From Castellaniella sp036379515 (GTDB lineage: Bacteria; Pseudomonadota; Gammaproteobacteria; Burkholderiales; Burkholderiaceae_B), in contig NZ_DASVGN010000021.1 of assembly GCF_036379515.1 (NCBI RefSeq), positions 1-64,000 of the forward strand: a stretch of 64,000 bases of DNA, given 5' to 3'. Of this stretch, positions 51,879 to 61,626 are shown in pieces. Every line of letters begins with the position of its first letter. Position 1 is the stretch's first letter. Position numbers and translations under genes: made by a program. Under the pieces are notes generated by a model. It had not been told where the DNA came from and made no database searches. It worked only from the letters and a program-made list of their open reading frames with translations.

Positions 51879-54141
51879 GAGCGTCCTCGCGAATGCAGTC
51901 CACGTAGTAGTGGCGCTGACCCCCGTCGTCGGTGTCGTAGGCGAGGCCGTGCACGTCCGTCTCGAAACCCGGAAACCCGTGATTGAATTCCTGCGTGAAC
52001 TTCAGGTAATCCACGATGTCGCGATTGAAACGCTCGCCTGGAATGAGCAGAGGAATACCTGGCGGGTAGGGTGTGAGCAGCACGCCCGTCACACGTCCCT
52101 CGAGCTCTTCGACAGGAACGCGCTCGATCTCACGGTGCGCCATCCGCGCATAGGCATCCGCGGGGCGCATGGCTGGTTCCATGTCACTCAGGTAGACGCG
52201 CGTGGTGAGCCGTGCAAAATCGTAATGACGATAAGCATCGTGAATTTGCTGACACAGATCGCGCAACCCCAGATGCTCATAGCGCTTGTGTGCTTTACTG
52301 AATTCTGGCAGCACACGCCACAGCGGCTGGTTGCGGTCGTACTCGTCCTTGAACTGCTGCAGGTCAGCCAGCAGCGTATTCCAGCGGCCCTTGGTGATGC
52401 CGATGGTGAACAGAATGAAGAACGAATAAAGACCGGTCTTCTCCACGACCACGCCATGCTCGACCAGATAGCGCGAGACCAGCGCGGCCGGGATGCCGGT
52501 TTCGGCAAAGGTGCCCGAAATGTCCAGCCCCGGGGTCACCACGGTCGCCTTGATAGGGTCCAGCATGTTGAAACCCTCGGCCAAGTCGCCAAAACCATGC
52601 CATTCGTCCCCCGAGGCCAGCAACCAGTCGTCACGATTGCCGATGCCTTCTTCGGGCAGGCGATTGGGTCCCCACACTTTGAACCACCAGTCATTACGCC
52701 CGTATTCGGACTCCACCTTGCGCATGGCACGGCGAAAATCCATGGCTTCGCGGATGGATTCCTCGACCAGCGCTTTGCCACCTGGGGGTTCCATCATCGC
52801 CGCCGCCACGTCGCAAGACGCGATGATGGCGTACTGCGGCGATGTCGAAGTGTGCATGAGGTACGCCTCATTGAAGAGATTGCGGTCCAGCTTGCGGGTT
52901 TCAGAATCCTGAACCACGATCTGCGAAGCCTGCGACAGGCCCGCCAGCAACTTGTGCGTGGAGTGGGTCGCAAAAATCATCGTGTCCTTGCTGCGCGGCC
53001 GATTGGGGCCGATGGCATGCATGTCCTCGTAAAACTCGTGGAAGGTCGCATGCGGCAGCCAAGCCTCGTCGAAATGCAGCGTATCGATGTACGAACCCAG
53101 TTTTTCCTTGATCATCTCGACGTTGTAGATGACGCCGTCATAGGTGCTCTGCGTCAGTGACAGGATGCGCGGACGCTTGTCCAGAGCCTCACGGGCAAAC
53201 GGGTTGGCCTCGATCTTCTTGCGAATGTTCTCCGGGTCGAACTCTTCGAGGGGGATGGGCCCGATGATGCCCAGATGATTGCGCGTCGGGCGTAGAAACA
53301 CGGGGATGGCCCCCGTCATGATGATGGCGTGCAGGATGGATTTGTGACAATTGCGATCGACCACCACCACGTCGCCCGCCGCCACGTTGGCATGCCAGAC
53401 AATCTTGTTGGACGTGGACGTGCCGTTGGTCACGAAAAAGCAGTGATCCGCATGAAAGATGCGCGCTGCGTTCTTTTCGGACTCGGCCACCGGCCCGGTA
53501 TGGTCCAACAGCTGGCCGAGCTCATCCACCGCGTTGCAAACGTCGGCACGCAGCATGTTTTCGCCAAAGAACTGGTGAAACATCTGGCCGACGGGGCTCT
53601 TGAGAAACGCCACCCCGCCCGAATGCCCCGGGCAGTGCCAGGAATACGAGCCATCCAAGGCGTATTCGAGCAGTTCGCGAAAGAACGGCGGCGCGAGGCT
53701 GTCCAGGTAAGTGCGCGCCTCGCGGATGATGTGCCGGGCGACGAACTCCGGCGTGTCTTCGAACATATGGATGAAGCCATGCAGTTCGCGCAGGATGTCG
53801 TTTGGGATGTGCTGCGAGGTACGCGTCTCACCGTACAGATAAATAGGAATGTCTTCATTGCGAAACCGCAGCTCGCCGATGAAGGCACGCAAGTTCTTGA
53901 TGGCGTTGGCCACGTCTTCAGGCGAATCTTCGTCGAATTCTTCATCGTCGATCGACAGAATGAATGCGCTCGCGCGACTCTGCTGCTGAGCAAAAGAGCT
54001 GAGGTCACCGTAGCTGGTGACCCCCAGAACCTCGGCCCCTTCCGCCTCGATGGCAGCTGCCAGGGCCCGGATGCCGAAACCCGAGGTGTTCTCGGCGCGA
54101 TAGTCTTCGTCGATGATGACGATGGGAAAACGAAATTTCAT
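51871..54141 (-). CDS. Basic amino acid (arginine/lysine/ornithine) decarboxylase, fold type I
   Basis: A 756-residue PLP enzyme of the large inducible-type Orn/Lys/Arg decarboxylase family. An N-terminal response-regulator-like wing domain (FPIVIIDEDYRAENTSGFGI) precedes the PLP domain: CPGHSGGVAFLKSPVGQMFH, FVTNGTSTSNKIV, HFDEAWLPHATF and the PLP lysine in FATHSTHKLLAGLSQASQI. A C-terminal domain follows (LLTPYPPGIPLLIPGE). Motifs do not settle which basic amino acid is used; arginine or lysine decarboxylase is likely in this group. ATG 54141 is preferred over 54165. It lies 97 bp after dcd. Confidence 0.92.
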   Translation of the reverse strand: MKFRFPIVIIDEDYRAENTSGFGIRALAAAIEAEGAEVLGVTSYGDLSSFAQQQSRASAFILSIDDEEFDEDSPEDVANAIKNLRAFIGELRFRNEDIPIYLYGETRTSQHIPNDILRELHGFIHMFEDTPEFVARHIIREARTYLDSLAPPFFRELLEYALDGSYSWHCPGHSGGVAFLKSPVGQMFHQFFGENMLRADVCNAVDELGQLLDHTGPVAESEKNAARIFHADHCFFVTNGTSTSNKIVWHANVAAGDVVVVDRNCHKSILHAIIMTGAIPVFLRPTRNHLGIIGPIPLEEFDPENIRKKIEANPFAREALDKRPRILSLTQSTYDGVIYNVEMIKEKLGSYIDTLHFDEAWLPHATFHEFYEDMHAIGPNRPRSKDTMIFATHSTHKLLAGLSQASQIVVQDSETRKLDRNLFNEAYLMHTSTSPQYAIIASCDVAAAMMEPPGGKALVEESIREAMDFRRAMRKVESEYGRNDWWFKVWGPNRLPEEGIGNRDDWLLASGDEWHGFGDLAEGFNMLDPIKATVVTPGLDISGTFAETGIPAALVSRYLVEHGVVVEKTGLYSFFILFTIGITKGRWNTLLADLQQFKDEYDRNQPLWRVLPEFSKAHKRYEHLGLRDLCQQIHDAYRHYDFARLTTRVYLSDMEPAMRPADAYARMAHREIERVPVEELEGRVTGVLLTPYPPGIPLLIPGERFNRDIVDYLKFTQEFNHGFPGFETDVHGLAYDTDDGGQRHYYVDCIREDAHA

Positions 54142-54238
54142 TGCAAAGACCCCCAAGGTCTGCACGGCGTGCTGGCGCCATGCTCCACCAATGCCTGCCA
54201 GCAGATTCCAACCCCGGAATCTGCCTGAGGCGCACTCC

Positions 54239-54802
54239 TTACGTACGCGGCAAAGTCACGCCGCGTTGCCCCTGATATTTGCCGCCCCGATCAGCGTACG
54301 AAGTCTCGCAGACCTCGTCGCCCTCGAAGAACAGCATCTGAGCGCAGCCTTCGCCTGAATAAATCTTGGCCGGCAGCGGCGTTGTATTGGAAAATTCGAG
54401 CGTCACGTGGCCTTCCCATTCGGGCTCCAACGGAGTGACGTTGACGATGATGCCGCAACGCGCGTACGTGCTCTTGCCCAGACAGACCGTCAAGATCGAG
54501 CGCGGGATGCGGAAGTATTCGACCGTGCGCGCGAGCGCAAAGGAATTGGGCGGAATGATGCAGACATCCCCCCGAACATCCACGAACGACTTTTCGTCGA
54601 ACGCCTTGGGATCCACGACAGACGAATTGATGTTGGTAAAGATCTTGTATTCGTTCGCGCAGCGCACGTCGTACCCATAGCTGCTGGTGCCATAGCTGAC
54701 GATGCGCTGACCATTGACCGAGCGCACCTGCCCCGGCTCGAAGGGTTCAATCATACCGGCGGCAGCCGCCTGGCGAATCCAGCGATCGTTCTTGATGCTC
54801 AT
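54239..54802 (-). CDS. dcd: dCTP deaminase
   Basis: A 187-residue enzyme converting dCTP to dUTP for dTMP synthesis. Motifs: MSIKNDRWIRQAAAAGMIEP, SYGTSSYGYDVRCANEYKIF, VCIIPPNSFALARTVEYFRI, CLGKSTYARCGIIVNVTPLE (with the catalytic Glu shortly after in PLEPEWEGHVTLE), and the C-terminal GKYQGQRGVTLPRT. ATG 54802 is the family start. It lies 73 bp after tamB and upstream of the decarboxylase gene, a neighbour pair often seen in Burkholderiales. Confidence 0.97.
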   Translation of the reverse strand: MSIKNDRWIRQAAAAGMIEPFEPGQVRSVNGQRIVSYGTSSYGYDVRCANEYKIFTNINSSVVDPKAFDEKSFVDVRGDVCIIPPNSFALARTVEYFRIPRSILTVCLGKSTYARCGIIVNVTPLEPEWEGHVTLEFSNTTPLPAKIYSGEGCAQMLFFEGDEVCETSYADRGGKYQGQRGVTLPRT

Positions 54803-54875
54803 GGAGTCCCTCTGTGGAATGTCCGGTATTTTAATGAAGATCCCCCCTGCCCGCTGCGACGCCTGCCAACGGCAT

Positions 54876-57800
54876 TCAGTCCATCGAAAACCAGCGATAC
54901 ACCAAGGCCAGTCCACTCACGGTTCCCACTGTCACTTCGGCCTGCAGACGACGCAAGATGCGGTAGCTCAGGCGCGCGACCGTGCCTGTCTGCGCCAGCG
55001 CCTGCTCCAGGCTGACCTTCACGTTGTCAGTCAGCGTCTTGCTCGCCACGACGAAGCGCTGCTCGGCGGGGCTCGCGCCCGTATCCAGATCAGTCACAAC
55101 ACTCTGGACCGGCAGCACGCTCCCCGTGGCGCCCAGTTCGCCCGACCGGATGCTGAGCTCATCGAGGCCAAAACGTTTGTAGAACGGCTCTCCGCCTGAC
55201 AGGAAAGAACTCCCCACGGAAAACAGCAGCGACATGTCACCGCCGCCATCATTGGGGCCGTGGCCGAGAATCAACCAGGTGAGCTTCCCAGTTTCGCTGA
55301 CGTCCGGATGCGACACGAGATCGATGCGCGGGTGCCGCGCAGTCCCCGCGACTCGGACACCCGCTTGTACTGCCAGGCCCGTGCGCAACGCCTCGATCGA
55401 CAACACCGGGTTGGCGATGTTTCCCTGAAAGGTCACCGTGCCCCGACGCAACTGCAAGTGCTGCCCGTATACGTCGATGGAGCCACCCCGCGTGTGCAAG
55501 GCGCCCAGTGCCGTGAGCTTGCCCTTGCGCATGTGCAGGTCCAGGCTGCCAATCAGGCCGGAATTCACCCCATACCCCGTCAGGTAGAAGCGCGGCCCCA
55601 GATCGACCGTCAGATCCACGGATAAGTCCAGCGGTGTGGCCGGAGCTGGCGCGACGGCCTTACCCGGCTGGATCACGACCACGTCGCTATCCAGCGACGG
55701 GATGTTGTTGAGCATGTCCAGATCGAACCACCCGGCATCGGCCACGATCTTGCCCGACACCGAAATCCGAGGCAACGACGCCTGGATATCGATCTGCCCC
55801 GTGACCATCGCATAGCGGTCGGCTCGCTGCAAAATTGGGTAGCGGCGCGGTGAGATCTTGACTTCACCCTGCTGCAGGCCGAAATCCCAGACCCCTGATA
55901 CGTCCAGACTGCCGCCCTGCGCATCGGGATTCTCAGAAACCCAGGTGGCCGTGCGCCACTCTTTGGGCGTCACGCGACGCACGGCGGGAAAACGCAGACT
56001 GTCGAGCACCGCCCGCGTACCATCCAGATGGGCTCGCAGGGTCCCCTGCAACAGGCGCACTCCTTGATCCACGCTCAGAATGCTCAGATTCTGCCCCGTC
56101 ACCGGCCCGGAAAAAACCCAATGGCCATCCGGGCTGCTCTGCCCGCGCACGTCGGCATGCACAGTGCCACCCACTTCAATCGACTCGTCCAGCAACAGAT
56201 TGACCCACGCAAGGTCGTCCGAGTCGGCCCGGATCTGCACATGCTTGACGTCACGAGGCTGCAAAAACACACGGCCTGTCGCCGTGGTGTGAAGCGGCGT
56301 GTCTGCCAAAACCTGAAGACTACCCAATTTAGCGGTATGGATCTGCAGATCGGCGCGGGCCATGCTGGTGCCGGCTCCGGCAGGCCGAATCGCAAGTTCC
56401 AGGCTCGCCGCCTGCAACCCCAAGGTGACGGGCACATCCGCAGGAACCGTGAGATCACCCGCTGTGCGCACCAGGCGGACGTCGCCCGTCAAGGCGCCCT
56501 TGAACGCCAGTTTCCACTCCAGGCGGGTCTCCAGGCGGCTGCGCCGCGCCCGCTCGGATAGAGAGGTGCGCACGCCCCCCGTCCCGACGCCGGTCTGTCC
56601 CAGCCACTTTTGAATCTTCAGGAGACGATCGGGCGTAATGACCAGCGAGGGCACCACGCCCTGCGTCGCCCATTGCCCGGCCGAGCCACTGGACGCCACG
56701 TTCTCCACCTGCAGCAAAGACTGCCCGTCCAAGGTGACGCCCAGCGATGCGCGCCCTAATGTCCAGGCCCCTGTCGGGCTGACCTCCAGAGGAATCGTCC
56801 CCCCGCTGCGGATGACAAGTCCCGCATGTTGCACGTCCACCCGGCTGAGCTGGCCTCGCCAGCCTTGGTCGGCTGACCACCCTCCGGCCAGGGCCAGGTT
56901 CAGCCGAACCGGCGCCTGACCCGGCACCTGCGCCTTGGCATCCTCGGGCACGTATTCCAGCTTGAGTTCTGCACTGTGCCGGGGCAAAGACCCTTGAGTC
57001 TCCAGCGCCAGCGAGCCTCCGCCCGGCAGCCCAGGCCATAGAGCCTTCAAGCGCGGCACACGTGCCTGCAGCGTCAGGTGACTGGCCGCGGCCGACAGAT
57101 CCCCACGGCCTTCCACGCGATCGGGCCCAAGACCCAGCGCGATATCCAGACCCGACACGGTGAGGCCCAAGGGGTCGAGCAGCGCGGAGGCCTGCGGATC
57201 AAACAGCACGCCGTGATCCCGCCCCAGGCGTGCGATCTTCACGTGACCTGACAGAGGCGAACCATTCCAGCGGTTGGGCCCTTTCAACTCCAACTGAGCG
57301 GCCAGCGCTTCCAGCTTCTGCGCGGCGGTGAGCTGCAACTGCAGCGAACCGCTCAGATTCAGCAAGGTCGCCCCCACGGTCTTGGGGAGCCAGGGCCCCG
57401 GATTCAGATTGCGGGCATTGACCTGAGCCTGGACGAGACGAGCGCCGGTCGCATCTGGCGCCTGAGGGTCCACATCCAGTTCCAGCGAGGCCTCGCGCGG
57501 CAAACTCAGGGACAGCCGGGTTTTCCCAAGCGGAAAAGCCTCCTGCGGGTACACCTGCGCATCCAGGTCCAACCGCATGCCGTCGCCAGCGCCCTGGGCC
57601 TGAACGCGCAAATCATCCAGGGATCCCTTGACCTGCGCCTGCAGCACGAACTGTGTGTCGCCATGCACCAGCTTCAGATTCTGGAGCGTCAGCGCGACAC
57701 CCCCTGCATCCAGGGACACTGCGCTGGCGAGGTCCCGGACTTCGACCGGCAAGGGCCGCCCTCCTTGCTGCACTGCCAAACGGCCCACGGCCAGCCGATC

Positions 57801-58226
57801 CACCTCCACCGTAACGGGTAATACCGGCATCTGAAAGGGCCCGGGTGCGGCCCCAGAAGGAGCACTCAGCTGTACTTCAACCACCGCCGCAGAAAGATCC
57901 CGCACCTGAAGCCGGCCTTCGCGCAGCGCTGACCACAGAACCTGCAGATCGAAATCTTGCAAATGCACCTGCGCCTGCGGCACGGACAAAGACAGGTCAC
58001 CGACGCGCAGGCCCTTGGCAATCGACCCCTGGACCCCTTGAATCTGGCCGTTGAACTGCGCAACGACAGTCTGCAGCAACCAGCGAGTACCCACCTGACT
58101 CGACACGCACCAGACGGCAAACCCCAGCATCAGCACCAAGGCCAAGACCACGGGCGGCAGAACCCATAGCCCAATGAAACGCAATCCGCGCCAAAACGGT
58201 CGCAAGAACCAGAATCCGGGTTTCAA
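54876..58226 (-). CDS. tamB: Translocation and assembly module protein TamB
   Basis: An 1116-residue inner-membrane-anchored, periplasm-spanning AsmA-like protein. An N-terminal membrane helix (LWVLPPVVLALVLMLGFAVW) precedes a long beta-rich repeat region. The C-terminal DUF490/TamB domain includes DVSGVWDFGLQQGEVKISPR, LHTRGGSIDVYGQHLQLRRG, and the near-terminal LARLSYRILRRLQAEVTVGT. TamB works with TamA and is proposed to move phospholipids or help fold outer membrane proteins. It overlaps tamA by 4 bp (ATGA), so the pair is translationally coupled. Confidence 0.95.
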   Translation of the reverse strand: MKPGFWFLRPFWRGLRFIGLWVLPPVVLALVLMLGFAVWCVSSQVGTRWLLQTVVAQFNGQIQGVQGSIAKGLRVGDLSLSVPQAQVHLQDFDLQVLWSALREGRLQVRDLSAAVVEVQLSAPSGAAPGPFQMPVLPVTVEVDRLAVGRLAVQQGGRPLPVEVRDLASAVSLDAGGVALTLQNLKLVHGDTQFVLQAQVKGSLDDLRVQAQGAGDGMRLDLDAQVYPQEAFPLGKTRLSLSLPREASLELDVDPQAPDATGARLVQAQVNARNLNPGPWLPKTVGATLLNLSGSLQLQLTAAQKLEALAAQLELKGPNRWNGSPLSGHVKIARLGRDHGVLFDPQASALLDPLGLTVSGLDIALGLGPDRVEGRGDLSAAASHLTLQARVPRLKALWPGLPGGGSLALETQGSLPRHSAELKLEYVPEDAKAQVPGQAPVRLNLALAGGWSADQGWRGQLSRVDVQHAGLVIRSGGTIPLEVSPTGAWTLGRASLGVTLDGQSLLQVENVASSGSAGQWATQGVVPSLVITPDRLLKIQKWLGQTGVGTGGVRTSLSERARRSRLETRLEWKLAFKGALTGDVRLVRTAGDLTVPADVPVTLGLQAASLELAIRPAGAGTSMARADLQIHTAKLGSLQVLADTPLHTTATGRVFLQPRDVKHVQIRADSDDLAWVNLLLDESIEVGGTVHADVRGQSSPDGHWVFSGPVTGQNLSILSVDQGVRLLQGTLRAHLDGTRAVLDSLRFPAVRRVTPKEWRTATWVSENPDAQGGSLDVSGVWDFGLQQGEVKISPRRYPILQRADRYAMVTGQIDIQASLPRISVSGKIVADAGWFDLDMLNNIPSLDSDVVVIQPGKAVAPAPATPLDLSVDLTVDLGPRFYLTGYGVNSGLIGSLDLHMRKGKLTALGALHTRGGSIDVYGQHLQLRRGTVTFQGNIANPVLSIEALRTGLAVQAGVRVAGTARHPRIDLVSHPDVSETGKLTWLILGHGPNDGGGDMSLLFSVGSSFLSGGEPFYKRFGLDELSIRSGELGATGSVLPVQSVVTDLDTGASPAEQRFVVASKTLTDNVKVSLEQALAQTGTVARLSYRILRRLQAEVTVGTVSGLALVYRWFSMD

Positions 58227-60088
58227 AACGCGATCCCCAGTGAAAACTGCAATCGCAGGCGCTTATCTTTCTGCGCCCAGGCCACGTCCACGAAGAAGGG
58301 GCCTGCGGGCGTGCGCACCGCCAAACCGGTGCCATAGCCCACGTGCCAGTCAAATTGTCCGAAGGAAGGCGCCGCATCCCCGGCATCCACGAACACGTTG
58401 GCCCCCAGAATGTCGGTGAAATAATGGGTGTACTCCAGGCTTGCCACACCCAGCACGGGCGCACCTACGATGGCGTCGCCTTCCTGTAGGCCAATACTTT
58501 GATAGCGATAGCCCCGGATGCTGCGAGCGCCGCCGGTCCGCCACGAAAAATCCTGCGGAAGTCGATCCGTCTGCGACCAGATTTTGCCAATTTCACCGCG
58601 CACGGTCAGTACGTCACGCGGCCCCACCGGCCACCACTTCTGCGCGCGAACGCTGCTGCGGTAAAAAGGCTTGCCCGTGTCCAGGGTAGTGCCCACCCCC
58701 ACGCCCACCGAGACCAGGTTGCCTTCGCGCGGATCGTACTTGGAGTTAACATCGCGGCGCAGCCACTGCCACGTGCCCACCCAGCTCGGGACTTCGTAAT
58801 GTGAGGCGCCCGCTATCCGCGTCTTGTCGTAGGTGATTTGTGCACCCCAGCGAACTTCATATTCCACGCGACTATTGCCTGCCGCCTTGCGTTCCTGGCT
58901 GCGTTTCCAGCCTATCCCCGTACGGCTGTTCTCCACGCCCTGGATGTCGGAATGGTCATACAAGAGCCCAAAACTGTCGTCGTACCCATCCCGAGTGGGC
59001 GGCAAATGGACATCGAAGAAGGCACGCTGGCGATCCACGTCCACCCCTGCACCGCTTTCGAGCCAGACAGGCAAACCGAACACCACGTTCTGGCGGTACA
59101 GGCCCTCGGCACGGACCCCATGGTCACTGTCAGCCCCCAGAGAACCACTGAAATAGCGAGCAGGTGCCTCAGTGACCTGCACCCGCACGGGCAAGGTCAC
59201 GGGAGCATCACCCCGCGCGGCTCCAGGAAGCGAGCGCGTGGATTCACCTCCGGCGGCGGCGGAATCCAGCCGGGACTCCTGAACCTCGGACGTGCTCTGC
59301 CCCGCCTGGGCAGTGCCATCGCCCAGGGTGACGAAGGCCCCGCGGAAGAACGTGGTGGACTGCAAGGCCTGCTGCCAGTCTTCCAGCTGACGCCGATCGT
59401 AGGGGTCTCCCGGGTCGTAGCGCACGTAACGTCGGATGAGAGACGCTGGCACCCGCTTCAAGCCAATGACTTCGAGCTTGCCCAGACGCACCGGAGGTCC
59501 GCTGTTCACGTCCACCTTGAGGTCTGCCCTGGACGCCTGCGGATCAACCAGCGCTTGCGTGGAATCGAAGTGGGCGTAATAGAAATCCTCGGCCGACACC
59601 TCGTCGAGCAGATCGGTCTTGGCCTTGCTCCAGTCGTCATTGATGAACGGCATGCCCGGCTTGAGCAACCAGTCGCGTTCGAGCACCTCGCGACGCCCCG
59701 CGTAGGGGGCTGCCGCAATGGCACCGTTGAAGGTCAGGCCCAGTTGCCGCACCTGCGTACGCTCGCCCGGCACGATGGTGATGTCCCAGAATTCGCCGCC
59801 GTTCGGAGCGCCGCTGGTCACGTCCAGCGTGACTTTCGCGGCGAAATACCCCTGGGTACGCAAAGCCGCCTGGGTCGCGTCCCAGGCACGGCGCCGCAAT
59901 CGCGCCACTTCACGGACATCCTGGTCCTGCGTCAGGCGAGTGATGGCGCCGACTGCTTTTGTAATATCTTGCAGCACCTTGGGCGGGGCACCGCCAGGAT
60001 CGATGATGACTTCAGGAGGAGCAGCCAGTGCGACATGCGCCATGCAAACTGCCGCACCGCAGAAAATAGCTGCTCCCCTCCAATGCAT
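58223..60088 (-). CDS. tamA: Outer membrane protein TamA (Omp85 family)
   Basis: A 621-residue Omp85-family barrel. A signal peptide (GAAIFCGAAVCMAHVALA, cleavage before APPEV) is followed by three POTRA-like domains (for example RTQVRQLGLTFNGAIAAAPY and VRLGKLEVIGLKRVPASLIR) and a C-terminal 16-strand barrel. The barrel carries the Omp85 lid motif (WRTGGARSIRGYRYQSIG, an RGY signature) and ends KRLRLQFSLGIAF with a terminal Phe. A Gly/Ser/Pro-rich insert (about residues 265-295) lies between the POTRAs and the barrel. Its ATG overlaps the mrp stop by one base (TGATG). Confidence 0.95.
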   Translation of the reverse strand: MHWRGAAIFCGAAVCMAHVALAAPPEVIIDPGGAPPKVLQDITKAVGAITRLTQDQDVREVARLRRRAWDATQAALRTQGYFAAKVTLDVTSGAPNGGEFWDITIVPGERTQVRQLGLTFNGAIAAAPYAGRREVLERDWLLKPGMPFINDDWSKAKTDLLDEVSAEDFYYAHFDSTQALVDPQASRADLKVDVNSGPPVRLGKLEVIGLKRVPASLIRRYVRYDPGDPYDRRQLEDWQQALQSTTFFRGAFVTLGDGTAQAGQSTSEVQESRLDSAAAGGESTRSLPGAARGDAPVTLPVRVQVTEAPARYFSGSLGADSDHGVRAEGLYRQNVVFGLPVWLESGAGVDVDRQRAFFDVHLPPTRDGYDDSFGLLYDHSDIQGVENSRTGIGWKRSQERKAAGNSRVEYEVRWGAQITYDKTRIAGASHYEVPSWVGTWQWLRRDVNSKYDPREGNLVSVGVGVGTTLDTGKPFYRSSVRAQKWWPVGPRDVLTVRGEIGKIWSQTDRLPQDFSWRTGGARSIRGYRYQSIGLQEGDAIVGAPVLGVASLEYTHYFTDILGANVFVDAGDAAPSFGQFDWHVGYGTGLAVRTPAGPFFVDVAWAQKDKRLRLQFSLGIAF

Positions 60089-61173
60089 CAGGACTTGCGG
60101 GCCACGACCTTGGGTCGCGTGCCGGAATCGTCCAGTGGCTGACCTGCCACGTGGATGGCCAATTGGTGCGCAATCTCGTGATACAGCTGGGCGGCCCTGC
60201 CATCGGGCGAGGCCACGACGCTCGGGCGCCCCGAATCGGTCTCTTCACGAATATCCAACTGCAGGGGCAGCGCACCCAAATAGGGCAAGTGATAATTTGC
60301 AGCCAGATGACGGCCCCCATCTTGCCCGAAGATAGGCTCGGCGTGCCCGCAATTCGAACAGATATGCACCGACATGTTTTCAACGATCCCCAGCACCGGG
60401 ACATCCACCTTCTGGAACATGACTAGACCCTTGCGGGCGTCTGCGAGCGCCAGATCCTGCGGGGTCGTGACGATCACAGCCCCCGTGAGCGGTACTTTCT
60501 GCGCCATCGTAAGGGCAATATCGCCGGTTCCAGGCGGCATGTCCACTATCAGATAGTCCAAATCATTCCAGTTTGTAAGTGAAAGCAACTGTGTCAGGGC
60601 CTGGGTGACCATGGGGCCGCGCCAGATGGCCGGCCCATCGTCGTCCATCAGGAAACCAATGGAATTGGCCTGCAGCCCATGGCCCACCAAAGGCTCCATG
60701 CTTTTGCCGTCGGCGCTCTTGGGCTTGCCCGACAAGCCCAGCATGATGGGCACGCTGGGCCCGTAGATATCGGCGTCGAGCAGGCCCACCTTGGCGCCCT
60801 GCGCCTGCAGGGCCAGCGCCAGATTGACCGCGGTGGTGCTTTTCCCCACTCCCCCCTTGCCCGAGGCCACTGCAATGATGTTGCGGACGGAATCCAAGGG
60901 CCTCAGCCCCCGCTGCACCGCGTGGGCGCGCACCTTCATGCGCAAATCCAGCTGCCCCAACGACACGCCAGCCGTATCGAGCGCTGTGGCGATCGCCGCA
61001 CGCAAGGCCTCGCCACCATTGAATATGGGGTAGCCGAGGGTTACAGTGACATTGAAGGCGGCGCCAGCTGCAACAATCTGCAGTTCGGGTTCAGTTACCG
61101 CCAGCGTCTTGTGCGTTTCAGGGTCGACAACGCGGGACAAGACCGTACGGACGTCCTGAGGTGTGATGCTCAT
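60088..61173 (-). CDS. apbC: Iron-sulfur carrier ATPase Mrp/ApbC
   Basis: A 361-residue P-loop protein that carries and transfers Fe-S clusters. The N-terminal ~85 residues are a MIP18/DUF59-like domain (VRTVLSRVVDPETHK). The ATPase has the deviant Walker A IIAVASGKGGVGKSTTAVNL, DADIYGPSVPIMLG, DYLIVDMPPGTGD, and the cluster-binding CxxC in HICSNCGHAEPIFG. It is the first gene of the leftward run mrp-tamA-tamB-dcd and is divergent from the small membrane protein gene. Confidence 0.95.
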   Translation of the reverse strand: MSITPQDVRTVLSRVVDPETHKTLAVTEPELQIVAAGAAFNVTVTLGYPIFNGGEALRAAIATALDTAGVSLGQLDLRMKVRAHAVQRGLRPLDSVRNIIAVASGKGGVGKSTTAVNLALALQAQGAKVGLLDADIYGPSVPIMLGLSGKPKSADGKSMEPLVGHGLQANSIGFLMDDDGPAIWRGPMVTQALTQLLSLTNWNDLDYLIVDMPPGTGDIALTMAQKVPLTGAVIVTTPQDLALADARKGLVMFQKVDVPVLGIVENMSVHICSNCGHAEPIFGQDGGRHLAANYHLPYLGALPLQLDIREETDSGRPSVVASPDGRAAQLYHEIAHQLAIHVAGQPLDDSGTRPKVVARKS

Positions 61174-61317
61174 CGTGGGTTCCAGTCGTATTCTTCGGAA
61201 ACCATAAGCTTAGCGGATCGCTCTTGGAATTCCGCCGATTGACCCCGATATGGACATGACAACGCCGCGCCGCTGCCGCGCGAGACCCATTTTTTCGGCA
61301 CCAGGAGTTGCAGTCTC

Positions 61318-61593
61318 ATGAATCTCATCCAGAACACTCTACGCGCCGCGCTATTCCTGATCCTTGCCTTCTTTGGCATGATCATGGCCTTGATCTTCAT
61401 GGCCTCGACGGCATTGGCCATCGGGGTGCTGTACATCGTGGCACGCCTGCAAGGGCGGCCATTCGGCGTCAAGGCCTACTGGGAAGAACGCCGCCGCCCA
61501 CCGTCACCGCCCCAGCCTGGTCACTGGCCAGGCCCGGCCGGAAAGAGCCGCAAACAGGACGTAGTCGACATCGAAATGCGCGAAATCCCCTAG
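61318..61593 (+). CDS. Small hypothetical membrane protein
   Basis: 91 residues. A long hydrophobic N-terminal region (ALFLILAFFGMIMALIFMAS, then TALAIGVLYIVAR) makes one or two membrane helices. It is followed by a basic, proline-rich cytoplasmic tail (EERRRPPSPPQPGHWPGP). I do not recognise a named family, though similar small proteins between mrp and metG occur in Alcaligenaceae-type genomes as far as I recall. The ATG has CAGGAG about 11 bp upstream. Confidence 0.7.
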   Translation: MNLIQNTLRAALFLILAFFGMIMALIFMASTALAIGVLYIVARLQGRPFGVKAYWEERRRPPSPPQPGHWPGPAGKSRKQDVVDIEMREIP

Positions 61594-61626
61594 AATAGAC
61601 ATCTTTGTCCGTTCTATTCTGCCCTC

